DNA of 64,000 bases from DASSUW01 sp963789005 (GTDB lineage: Bacteria > Actinomycetota > Thermoleophilia > Solirubrobacterales > Solirubrobacteraceae): contig CAWBIZ010000007.1 of the NCBI GenBank assembly GCA_963789005.1, positions 186,001-250,000 on the forward strand, read 5' to 3'. Below are positions 7,843 to 15,603 of the stretch, piece by piece. Every line of letters begins with the position of its first letter. Positions within the stretch are counted from its first letter, which is position 1. The notes below the pieces were generated by a model. The model made no database searches. It was not told where the DNA came from and saw nothing but the letters and a program-made list of their open reading frames with translations. Both the position numbers and the translations under genes were made by a program.

Positions 7843-7863
7843 ACGGGACGACGTGAATCCCGT
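7843..7863 (+). terminator. Weak hairpin downstream of glnA
   Basis: ACGGGA (7843-7848) pairs with TCCCGT (7858-7863) across a 9-nt loop, 11 bp after the glnA stop. There is no strong T-run, so termination is tentative. Confidence 0.35.
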
Positions 7864-7938
7864 ACTTGTCGATTGCGGACCTCGGGCTGCGCAGGGGGAT
7901 GCATGCCGACTCCTCGTCAACGCATCCTGACGCATCAC

Positions 7939-8127
7939 CGACTCCGGCTATCTCGACCGTGAGCTCGCCGCCGTGAGTGCCAGCTAAGACGGCGTCCGCC
8001 TGCATGCCGCCATCGGCTACGTGACGCCGGACGACTGGCACGCCGGTCCCCGAGCGAGACCCGCTCGCGCGCCGCGCCGGCCGCGCTCGCGCCCGCCAGG
8101 CGCGGGTCGGCTGCGATCGTCAACTGA
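7939..8127 (+). pseudogene. 3' remnant of an insertion-sequence transposase (IS3-like integrase end)
   Basis: One frame encodes DGVRLHAAIGYVTPDDWHAG (from about 7988), the characteristic C-terminal segment of DDE transposases of the IS3 group. A single frameshift after HAG gives RRAGRARARQARVGCDRQLSK, the expected basic tail. A stop interrupts the segment just before it, and the DDE catalytic core is absent. I see no terminal inverted repeats. It is a decayed fragment, not a functional element. Confidence 0.55.
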
Positions 8128-8432
8128 GCAAGCATCCACGACCTGGCGTGATTCCTACGGCGAAGCCGACGTTGAATGGATGACATCCTGCTCGCGCCCA
8201 CCGAACCACGAATGCGTATGGGCCGGTGCCTTGATGATCCGGTCAAGGCGGACGAAACTGCCTGGCTCTCGACTACGACTAGCTCCTGGCGAAGGGCTTC
8301 ATCCCTGATGGTGATGAGCGGCGGATTCACGAATGCCTTCTTCGTGCCAGAAGCCGACGCCTCGCTGAGGCTGCGACGCGCGGTGCGGGTGCGAGCTGGA
8401 GACACCTTCGTGGTTGACCCCGTTCTCGAGGA
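8128..8432. other. Gene-free stretch beside the transposase remnant
   Basis: Sequence of visibly lower GC than its surroundings with open frames on both strands, none showing a recognisable domain or convincing start. It may be further debris of the mobile element. Confidence 0.4.
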
Positions 8433-9098
8433 TCACCCGACTCGTTGTGCAGCGTTGCGCGCGTCGAACAGCGCGACGATCGCCATGAGGATGTCGTCGC
8501 GAAGCTCGGCCTCGACCTCCTCCGGGCGCTTGTCAATGTGATCTGGCCGCTTGAGCCGGTCGAGCACCGCATGCCGCATCGCAGGGTCGGACCTCGGATC
8601 TGTAACCGTGACCTCCACGACCTTGAGCGGTCGCTTGGAGCGCCGCAGCTGCAGTCGCGCGCCAGCGTACACGGCGGTAGGGCCCCAGAACCGATAGCTG
8701 GTCGTTTCGTCGAGGTGGTTGTCGAGGTCGTGGTTGTAGCGCAGGTCTGCGCCGGTCTTCCCCGGATAGACCGCCGCTGGAAGATCCTCGCCGACACCGG
8801 CCAGGTGCTCGAGCTCAGCCTTGAGGAGCTCGATCTCGATCTGTCGCGCGTTCTCGGCAAGCCTGCGCTCCTCCTCGAGCTGATCATGCACGAGCGCGTA
8901 GATCTCACGCTCGGCAACGCGCGCAAAGCCCGCCCACCAGACCGCAGAGGCGCCGATCGACGCGAACAGCGCGAACATGCGCTCATACGCGTCGCCGTTC
9001 AAGGCGATCACCAGAATCCACGACGCTGCAAAGAGCGCAATGCCGATCACGACGACGCCCCAGAAGTACAGTCGGGTCAGGCGTCGCTGTGCTGGCAC
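8433..9098 (-). CDS. Two-helix membrane protein with coiled coil and cytoplasmic domain, unknown function
   Basis: 221-aa protein. Two hydrophobic helices (about residues 11-32 and 39-58) form a hairpin, followed by a Glu-rich coiled coil (EEERRLAENARQIEIELLKAELEHL) and a soluble domain I do not recognise. Start is GTG 9098, preceded on its strand by TAGTCT and a 7-nt spacer. Base composition is lower in GC than its neighbours and it sits beside a transposase remnant, which suggests horizontal acquisition. The architecture (membrane hairpin plus soluble module) is seen in stress-response and defence effectors, but nothing here proves that role. Confidence 0.75.
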   Translation of the reverse strand: MPAQRRLTRLYFWGVVVIGIALFAASWILVIALNGDAYERMFALFASIGASAVWWAGFARVAEREIYALVHDQLEEERRLAENARQIEIELLKAELEHLAGVGEDLPAAVYPGKTGADLRYNHDLDNHLDETTSYRFWGPTAVYAGARLQLRRSKRPLKVVEVTVTDPRSDPAMRHAVLDRLKRPDHIDKRPEEVEAELRDDILMAIVALFDARNAAQRVG

Positions 9099-9292
9099 CG
9101 GCGCGAGACTAGTGCACAGGCGGAACTCCGACCAATTCCGCGCGCGGGCTTACGCCTGACCTGGACCGCGCCCGTCATGCGCCGTACTTCTGCCCCCGCA
9201 CTATCGAGCCGCGGTGGTAGTTCGGCGATAGGCTGCTCGCTCGCTCCCCGGGCGAGATCGGCCCGCAGGACTGCCGATAGTTCGTCGGGTTC

Positions 9293-11425
9293 CTAGCGCA
9301 CAGTCGCGAGCTCGCGGTCGTCGTCCTCGACGCGGTGCTCGCCGTCGGTCTGGGCGAGCCGTGACGGCCACCAGATCTTCGGGCCGATGTCGAGCACGAG
9401 CGCCGGCACGAGCACCGAGCGCACCAGGAACGTGTCCAGCAGCACGCCGAAGGCGACGACGAAGCCGATCTGCGTCAGGAAGACCAGCGGCAGCACGCCC
9501 AGCACCGAGAACGTGCCGGCGAGCACGATGCCCGCCGATGTGATCACGGCGCCGGTGACCGCGAGGCCGCGGATCATGCCCGTATGCGTGTCGTGGCGGT
9601 GGGTCTCCTCCCTGACCCGGGCCATCAGGAAGATGTTGTAGTCGATGCCCAGCGCCACCAGGAACACGAACGCGTACAGCGGGAGTGAGGCGTCCGAGCC
9701 CGGGAAGCCGAAGATCACGTCGTAGACGATCAGGCTGACGCCGAGCGCGGCGCCGAAGGACAGGATCACAGTGCCGATCAGCAGCAGCGGCGCCACCACG
9801 GCGCGCAGCAGGACCGTCAGGATCAGGAAGACGATCACGAGCGCGATCGGGACGATCAGCAGCGTGTCGCGCGTGGCCGCCTCGCGCCCGTCGAGCTGGA
9901 TCGCGGTCTGGCCGCCGACCAGCACGTCCGGGCCGCCGGCGTCGCGCGCGGCGGCGCGGATCGGCTCGACGAGCGTCTCGGCCTCGCGCGAATACGGGTC
10001 CGCTTCGAGCGTCGCGTTGAGCAGCACGCCGCCCGCGCCCTCGTCCGCGGGCCGCACCGCCGCCACGCCGTCCACCGCACCGACGGCGGTCGCGACCGCT
10101 TCGGCGCGCGACGCATCCGGCACGACGATGTCGGTCGGGATCGCATTGCCGCTCGGGAACGCCTGGGCGAGCAGCGCCTGGCCGTCGACGGACTCGACCT
10201 CGCCGGTGAACTGGTTGCCGCCGTTCAGGCCGGTGGAGAAGTTCAGGATGCCGAAGCAGCACACGACCAGGATCGCGGCCGTGCTGATCCAGATGCGCCG
10301 GGGGGAGCGGGCCACCCGCTCGCCGACCCGCCGCCACGGGCCGTGCGTCTCGTCCGCGCCCTCGTCGCCGACGTGCGGCACGCCGTTGCCCCACCCGAAC
10401 ACCGCTGGGCGCCAGAACGCCCAGCGGCCGGAGATCACGAGCAGGGCCGGCAGCAGCGTGAGCATGGAGATCATGGCCACGGCGATGCCCATCGCACCGA
10501 TCGGGCCCATGCCCGACGTCGCGTTGACCTCCGCGATCGAGAGGCTGAGCAGCGCCGCGATGACGGTAAGGCCCGAAGCGAAGATGGCCGGCCCGGCGGT
10601 GCGCAGCGCCAGCGCCAGCGCCTCGTGCTTGTCCTCGTGCTTGCGCAGCTCCTCGCGATAGCGCGACACGAGCAGCAGCGCGTAGTCGGTGCCGGCGCCG
10701 AGCACCAGGACCGACAGGATCGAGGAGGACTGCCCGTTGATCGTCACGCCGAGCTCGCTCAGCCCGTAGCCGAAGCCGCGTACGGTCAGCTCGGCGAAGA
10801 CGACCGCGAGCAGCGGGATCAGGAAGAAGATCGGGCTGCGGTAGATGAGGATCAGCAGGATCAGGACGAGGCTGAAGGCGGCCGCGAACAGGGTTCCGTT
10901 GATCGACTCGAACACCTTGATCGCGTCGGCGGCGTAGCCGGCCGGCCCGGTGACCTTGGCCTGCAGGCCGCCGCCCGGATCCGACGCCTCCGCCCGAAGC
11001 TCGTCCACGGGGTCGATCAGCGTGTCGCCCTCGCCGTCGCCCGTGATCACGGCGCTCATCAGCGCCGAGGTGCCGTCCTCGGAGGGCACCGGCTCGGACA
11101 GCGGCGCGGTATCGCGCGGGAGGTCCGCGTTGAAGTTCGCCCGGTCCTCTGCGATGACGGCCTGGTCGGCCTCGGTCAGCCCGCCCTCGCGCCGGTAGAC
11201 CACGACCGCCGCGGCCGTCTCGCCGTCCTGGAGCTCCTCGATCGCCCGCAGCGCCTTCGTCGACTCGGCGTCTCCGGGCAGGAACGAGGTGGACTCGTTC
11301 TGCTCGGCGTCGGTGTACTTGGCGGGCAGGTCACCGGCGATGACGCCGACCATGACCGCGAGCCAGACGAGTCCGACGATCCACTTCGCGCGCCGGCCCG
11401 ATGCGAGGGTGAGGAGATTCGACAA
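9293..11425 (-). CDS. MMPL/RND-family membrane transporter
   Basis: 710-aa exporter of the MMPL group, which moves lipids or drugs using the proton gradient. It shows the duplicated RND layout: an N-terminal membrane helix, a large exported loop, a six-helix bundle, then the same again. The conserved Asp-Tyr of each half is visible, GAGTDYALLLVSRYREEL and ALGIDYNIFLMARVREE. The start is read as TTG 11425, with the second residue Ser in MSNLLTLASGRRAK. The C-terminal tail is short and charged. No regulator or lipid-synthesis gene adjoins it, so the substrate is unknown. Confidence 0.92.
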   Translation of the reverse strand: MSNLLTLASGRRAKWIVGLVWLAVMVGVIAGDLPAKYTDAEQNESTSFLPGDAESTKALRAIEELQDGETAAAVVVYRREGGLTEADQAVIAEDRANFNADLPRDTAPLSEPVPSEDGTSALMSAVITGDGEGDTLIDPVDELRAEASDPGGGLQAKVTGPAGYAADAIKVFESINGTLFAAAFSLVLILLILIYRSPIFFLIPLLAVVFAELTVRGFGYGLSELGVTINGQSSSILSVLVLGAGTDYALLLVSRYREELRKHEDKHEALALALRTAGPAIFASGLTVIAALLSLSIAEVNATSGMGPIGAMGIAVAMISMLTLLPALLVISGRWAFWRPAVFGWGNGVPHVGDEGADETHGPWRRVGERVARSPRRIWISTAAILVVCCFGILNFSTGLNGGNQFTGEVESVDGQALLAQAFPSGNAIPTDIVVPDASRAEAVATAVGAVDGVAAVRPADEGAGGVLLNATLEADPYSREAETLVEPIRAAARDAGGPDVLVGGQTAIQLDGREAATRDTLLIVPIALVIVFLILTVLLRAVVAPLLLIGTVILSFGAALGVSLIVYDVIFGFPGSDASLPLYAFVFLVALGIDYNIFLMARVREETHRHDTHTGMIRGLAVTGAVITSAGIVLAGTFSVLGVLPLVFLTQIGFVVAFGVLLDTFLVRSVLVPALVLDIGPKIWWPSRLAQTDGEHRVEDDDRELATVR

Positions 11426-11488
11426 GAGTGACCCGGACTTAATCGGAACAACGACTCCGCGCAGGTACGGCTGCCCGCACTGTTGCGA

Positions 11489-13483
11489 TCAGTCGCGCGC
11501 CAAGAGCGCCCGCAGCTCGTCCGGCTCGGTGACCGGCCGCTGACAGGTGAAGTGCTCGCAGACGTACGCCGCAGCGCGGCCGTCGACGGGGGTGCGGCCC
11601 TCGAGCAGCGGCACTCTGCGACCACCGGCTTCGCCTTCGGCGACACCGGCGGTGCCCGGGCTCGCGCCAGCGAGCACGACGTGCGGCCGGAACTCCTCCC
11701 GCACCACGCGCTCGAGCGGCCCCCGGTCCGGCCCCACGAGCGCCACCTCGCGCACGTCGGCGAGGTGGAAGTCGATCGCCTGCAGGAGGTGGGCGAAGGC
11801 GGTCGGGTGCTGGGGCGCGAGCGTGTGCAGGAGCCGGATCACGCCCAGCGCCGCCTCCTCGTAGCGCGCCTCCCCGGTGAGCCGGGCCAGCCGCAGGAGC
11901 CCGAGCGCTGCGGCCGACGAGCCTGAGGGGATCGGGGCGTCCTCGAGCTCCTTGCGGCGCGCGATCAGCGGCTCGTGGTCGGCGGCGGTGGAGAAGAACC
12001 CGCCACGCTCGGGGTCGGCGAAGCGCTCGAGGATCTCGCTCGCGAGACGCTCCGCCTCGGCGAACCAGCGCGGCTCGAAGGTGGCCTCGTACAGCGTCAG
12101 CAGCGCCTCGAGCAGGAACGCGTGGTCCTCGAGGTAGGCGCCCAGGTGCGCGGTGCCGCGGTTGTACGTGCGCAGCAGGCGGCCGTCGGGCCCGCGCAGC
12201 TCGCGCGCCACGAACTCGGCGGCGTCGCGCGCGGCGTCGACGTAGCGCGGCTCGTCGAGGACCGCGCCGGCGTCCGCCAGCGCCGAGATCATCAGCGCGT
12301 TCCAGGCCGTCAGCCGCTTGTCGTCGAGCCCGGGGCGCACGCGCTGCTCGCGCGCGGCCAGCAGGCCCGCCTTGATGTCGGCCAGCCGGATCGGGTCGGG
12401 CGTGGCGCGCACGGCGATGTTCGCGCCCTCGAAGTTGCCCGCCTCGGTCATCCCGAAGTGCTCGATCGCCGCTTCCGCGAGCTCGGGCTCGAGCGCGGCC
12501 CGCACCTCGTCGAGCCGCCACACGTAGAAGCGGCCCTCGACGCCCTCGGAGTCGGCGTCGAGCGCGCTCGCGAAGCCTCCCTCGGGCTGCAGCAGCTCGC
12601 GCAGCGCCCAGTCGAGCGTCTCGCGCGCCACGCGCTCGAAGAACGGCTCGCCGGAGACCTGGAAGCCGTGCAGGTACGCGCGTGCGAGCAGCGCGTTGTC
12701 GTACAGCATCTTCTCGAAGTGTGGGACGATCCAGCGGTTGTCGACCGAGTAGCGGGCGAACCCGCCGCCGACCTGGTCGTACATGCCGCCGGTGGCCATC
12801 CGGCGCAGCGTGTGGAGCGCCATCTGGCGCTCGCCGCGCCGCAGCAGGAACTCGATCACGGATGCGGCCGGGAACTTCGGCGCGCCGCCCCAGCCGCCCC
12901 AGTCGGCGTCGTAGGTGCGGCGCAGCGCGGCCTGGGCGGCGTCGAGCGACGCCGGGTCGAGCTCTGCGTCGGGCGCCTGGATGGCCGCCGAGGCGCGCAG
13001 GCGCTCGACGATCCGGTCGGCCGAGCCGGTGATCTCGTCGCGCTGCTCGCGCCACGCGCGGGCGATTCCTTCCAGCACCATCGGCCAGCCCGGCATGTTC
13101 TGCCGCGGCTCCGGCGGGTAGTAGGTGCCGGCGTAGAACGGCACGCCGTCAGGCGTGAGGAACGCGTTCAGCGGCCAGCCGCCGTGCCCCGTCATCGCCT
13201 GCACCGCGTCCATGTAGATGGCGTCGACGTCCGGGCGCTCCTCGCGGTCGACCTTGACGCACACGAAGTGCTCGTTCATGAGCGCGGCCACCGCCGGGTC
13301 CTCGAACGACTCGCGCTCCATCACGTGGCACCAGTGGCAGGCGGAGTAGCCGATCGAGACGAGCAGCGGGCGATCCTCGTCACGGGCCCGCGCGAGCGCC
13401 TCCTCGCCCCACGGGTACCAGTCCACGGGGTTGTCCTTGTGCTGGAGCAGGTAGGGCGAGGTCTCGTCAGCGAGTCGGTTCAT
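11489..13483 (-). CDS. DUF255 thioredoxin-domain protein (YyaL/SSP411 family)
   Basis: 664-aa protein. The N-terminal thioredoxin fold carries the family motif SACHWCHVMERESF with Cys49 and Cys52, followed by VDREERPDVDAIYM and GWPLNAFLTPDG. The remainder is an alpha/alpha-barrel related to N-acylglucosamine epimerases (for example GGMYDQVGGGFARYSVD). Biochemical function of the family is not settled. I start at ATG 13483 (MNRLADETSPYLLQHKDNPVDWY) because family members begin there; upstream in-frame codons run into the divergent ridA-like gene. The 18-bp gap between the two genes must hold both promoters. Confidence 0.92.
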   Translation of the reverse strand: MNRLADETSPYLLQHKDNPVDWYPWGEEALARARDEDRPLLVSIGYSACHWCHVMERESFEDPAVAALMNEHFVCVKVDREERPDVDAIYMDAVQAMTGHGGWPLNAFLTPDGVPFYAGTYYPPEPRQNMPGWPMVLEGIARAWREQRDEITGSADRIVERLRASAAIQAPDAELDPASLDAAQAALRRTYDADWGGWGGAPKFPAASVIEFLLRRGERQMALHTLRRMATGGMYDQVGGGFARYSVDNRWIVPHFEKMLYDNALLARAYLHGFQVSGEPFFERVARETLDWALRELLQPEGGFASALDADSEGVEGRFYVWRLDEVRAALEPELAEAAIEHFGMTEAGNFEGANIAVRATPDPIRLADIKAGLLAAREQRVRPGLDDKRLTAWNALMISALADAGAVLDEPRYVDAARDAAEFVARELRGPDGRLLRTYNRGTAHLGAYLEDHAFLLEALLTLYEATFEPRWFAEAERLASEILERFADPERGGFFSTAADHEPLIARRKELEDAPIPSGSSAAALGLLRLARLTGEARYEEAALGVIRLLHTLAPQHPTAFAHLLQAIDFHLADVREVALVGPDRGPLERVVREEFRPHVVLAGASPGTAGVAEGEAGGRRVPLLEGRTPVDGRAAAYVCEHFTCQRPVTEPDELRALLARD

Positions 13484-13501
13484 ACAGGTAGGTTCGTAGC
13501 C

Positions 13502-13894
13502 ATGAGCCATCATCGCGAAACCGTGACGGCCGATCCTGGCCCGCCCGCCGCCGGCCCCTACTCGCACGCCGTCGTCTCCAACGGCCTCGTCTTCCTCTCC
13601 GGCCAGACCCCCGTCGACCCGGAGAGCGGCGAGCTGATCGAGGGCTCGATCGGCGACCGCACCCGGCGCTGCCTCGACAACCTGGCGATGGTCGCCAAGG
13701 CTGCGGGCTGCGAGCTGGCCGACGCCGTCCGCGCGGGGATCTACGTGACCGACATCTCGAGCTTCAAGGACGTCAACGAGGCCTACGGCGCGTACTTCGA
13801 GACCGATCCGCCGGCGCGCAGCACGATCGGCGTCGCGGCGCTACCGCTCGGCGCCGACGTCGAGATCGACATGGTGCTGGCGCTGCCGGACTGA
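13502..13894 (+). CDS. RidA family (YjgF/UK114) enamine/imine deaminase
   Basis: 130-aa protein that normally hydrolyses reactive enamines such as 2-aminoacrylate, which are released by PLP enzymes like threonine dehydratase (one lies at 18.1 kb). Family motifs are complete: GPYSHAVVSNGLVFLSGQ at the N-terminus, the conserved arginine in PPARSTIGVAALPLGADVEID, and the usual trimer-forming length. TAGGTT with a 7-nt spacer precedes ATG 13502, suggesting a leaderless message. It is divergent from the DUF255 gene. Confidence 0.93.
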   Translation: MSHHRETVTADPGPPAAGPYSHAVVSNGLVFLSGQTPVDPESGELIEGSIGDRTRRCLDNLAMVAKAAGCELADAVRAGIYVTDISSFKDVNEAYGAYFETDPPARSTIGVAALPLGADVEIDMVLALPD

Positions 13895-13921
13895 TAGACG
13901 CCGGCTAAGGGGTCCGACCCT

Positions 13922-14398
13922 CTAGGTGGGCAGCTCAACGTGCACGGCGTCGCCGGCCAGCGGCGCGATGCCCGCGCGGACGAGCTCGTCGCGCGAGATC
14001 ACGTCCTGGATCGGCCGGCCGCCGACCGTCACGTCGGCGGCGTTGCCGTGCTCGTGCAGCGAGGTGCCGGGGCGGGCGACGGGGAACGGGTTGGTCGCCC
14101 GCCGGTCCCACAGCGCCTGCTGCTCGACGGTGGTGCGCAGCCCGCTCGTGACCTCGAAGGTCTCACCGCGCGACGCCGCGAGCCGCTCGAGTCGCGCCAG
14201 CAGCTCGGGATTGGCGTCGAGGTCGCCGGAGAGGTGCGCGTACGTGCCCGCCGGCTGCGTCGTCTCGCCGACGGCCTGCGCGAGCGCCGCCTGAAAGGTC
14301 GAGCCCGTCGTGGCTGCCGGCTGGCTCGCTGGAGGGGCCGGGGGCGCCGTCCAGGTCTGGATGGCGGCCACGCGCATGAGGGCCGACTCGAGGCTCAC
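13922..14398 (-). CDS. M15-type D,D-peptidase domain protein with a flagellar-hydrolase-like N-terminus
   Basis: 158-aa protein. The zinc peptidase signature of the M15 family is complete: SGLRTTVEQQALW, SLHEHGNAAD (His115, Asp122) and VHVE (His153, Glu155). It has no signal peptide. Its first 45 residues (ALMRVAAIQTWTAPPAPPA then GSTFQAALAQAVGE) resemble the N-termini of peptidoglycan hydrolases found in flagellar clusters, which reach the wall through the flagellar export apparatus. No flagellar genes are in this window, so that link is inference. Start GTG 14398 follows AAGGGA. Confidence 0.78.
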   Translation of the reverse strand: MSLESALMRVAAIQTWTAPPAPPASQPAATTGSTFQAALAQAVGETTQPAGTYAHLSGDLDANPELLARLERLAASRGETFEVTSGLRTTVEQQALWDRRATNPFPVARPGTSLHEHGNAADVTVGGRPIQDVISRDELVRAGIAPLAGDAVHVELPT

Positions 14399-14452
14399 GT
14401 CCCTTCAATCGGCAGCCAACGGCGAATGTGAAATCAGACTCCGCGAGTTGGT

Positions 14453-14468
14453 GTTAGGTTTCCCTAAC
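14453..14468. promoter_or_regulatory. Candidate iron-regulator (DtxR/IdeR-like) box
   Basis: GTTAGGTTTCCCTAAC is an inverted repeat (GTTAGG, 4-nt centre, CCTAAC) 52 bp before the EfeO-like gene. Its core TTAGGTTTCCCTAA agrees at 12 of 14 positions with the first 14 bases of the DtxR/IdeR consensus TTAGGTTAGCCTAACCTAA, but the last four bases of the 19-bp site do not match. The iron-uptake genes downstream fit the assignment. Confidence 0.6.
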
Positions 14469-14520
14469 GCGCTGGCCGGCACAGGGTCGGTCGGCGCGCC
14501 GACTTTCTTGCGGAGGGCGC

Positions 14521-15603
14521 ATGAGCTTCAGGCGATGGACGGTGGCGACACTGCTCGCGGCAGCGGCGTTCGCCGGCTGCGGCGGCGATGACGAGCCCGC
14601 CTCGACTGAGCAGCCCGCGGCGCGGAGCGCCGATCTGGCTGCGGTCAAGACGTTCCTGCTCGACCACACCGCGCAGCTGCAGCAGGAGGCCACGGGCATC
14701 CGCGAGGACGCCGAGCAGTACTACGCGATGGCCGAGGGCGTCGACTTCGACTACCAGCAGCTGCTGAGCTCGCAGCGGGCCGAGGTCCAAGGCTTCGTCG
14801 AGCGCAGCCAGGAGGCCTTCGGGCGCGCCAATCCCGCCTACGAGGAGATGGAGGGCGTGGTCGCCGGCGTGCCCTCGCTGGCCGACTATGACGTGATCAT
14901 CGACGCCGGTGGCGACGCCTCGGATCCCGAGAACGCCGTGCCGTTCAGCCTCACGACGCCGGACGGGCGCGACTTCAAGCAGCCGGGCAACCTCAACTAC
15001 CTGATCGAGACCTCGCTGTTCGGCACCGAGCCGAAGTTCGCGGCGCCCGACGTGAAGCCCGACCTCGACGGCGACGGCCGCGTCCAGTTCGGCGAGGCCG
15101 TGCCCGACGCCGGCTTCTACGTCGCCGCCGCGCGCGAGTTCGACAAGACGGCCGGCGAGCTCGCCACGGCCGCCGAGGGCTGGCAGCCGACGCTCCAGGA
15201 CGCGCTCACCGCGCTCGTGGTCATGACCCCGACGATGTCCGAGTACTTCGAGGCGTGGAAGAGCTCGCGCTTCGTCGCCGGCGACCAGGCGACCGAGAAG
15301 GCGTTCGTGGTCGCGTCGCGCCTGCAGGACATCACGGACATCCTCAACGGGCTGGTGCTCGTCTACGACAACGTGCAGCCGAGCATCGCCGAGGCCGACC
15401 CCGCCCAGGCACGCCAGACGGCGAACGACCTCGAGGAGCTGCGCGACTTCGCGGCCCGCCTGCGCGACCAGGAGCGCGACGGCAAGCGGTTCGACGCGCA
15501 GGATGCCGACACGCTCGGCAGCGAGGCGCAGGCGCGCGCCGAGGCGATCGCCGGCCAGATCTCCCAGGCCGCCGGCCAACTGGACATCGAGCTCGCCACG
15601 TGA
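14521..15603 (+). CDS. EfeO/imelysin-like iron-binding lipoprotein
   Basis: 360-aa exported lipoprotein that delivers iron to the adjoining permease. A signal peptide ends in the lipobox AFAGC with Cys20 as lipidation site. The mature part is an all-helical imelysin (M75-like) domain, as in EfeO and EfeM. DLDGDGRVQFGEAVPD in the middle resembles a calcium-binding EF-hand loop. The stop overlaps the permease start by GTGA, so the pair is translationally coupled. No DyP-type peroxidase (EfeB) gene adjoins, and the cupredoxin part of classical EfeO is missing. Confidence 0.85.
   Translation: MSFRRWTVATLLAAAAFAGCGGDDEPASTEQPAARSADLAAVKTFLLDHTAQLQQEATGIREDAEQYYAMAEGVDFDYQQLLSSQRAEVQGFVERSQEAFGRANPAYEEMEGVVAGVPSLADYDVIIDAGGDASDPENAVPFSLTTPDGRDFKQPGNLNYLIETSLFGTEPKFAAPDVKPDLDGDGRVQFGEAVPDAGFYVAAAREFDKTAGELATAAEGWQPTLQDALTALVVMTPTMSEYFEAWKSSRFVAGDQATEKAFVVASRLQDITDILNGLVLVYDNVQPSIAEADPAQARQTANDLEELRDFAARLRDQERDGKRFDAQDADTLGSEAQARAEAIAGQISQAAGQLDIELAT

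Noticed and set aside
7935..8405. 156-aa minus-strand frame
   Set aside because: Basic low-complexity translation antisense to the transposase remnant, no ribosome binding site, no domain.
11484..13567. N-terminal extension of the DUF255 protein beyond ATG 13483
   Set aside because: The extra residues overlap the divergent ridA-like coding sequence and precede the conserved family start MNRLADETSPYLL.
14453..14468. Rho-independent terminator for the M15 gene
   Set aside because: The M15 gene is transcribed away from this site, and the repeat is short and lies just before an iron-uptake operon, so an operator is the better reading.
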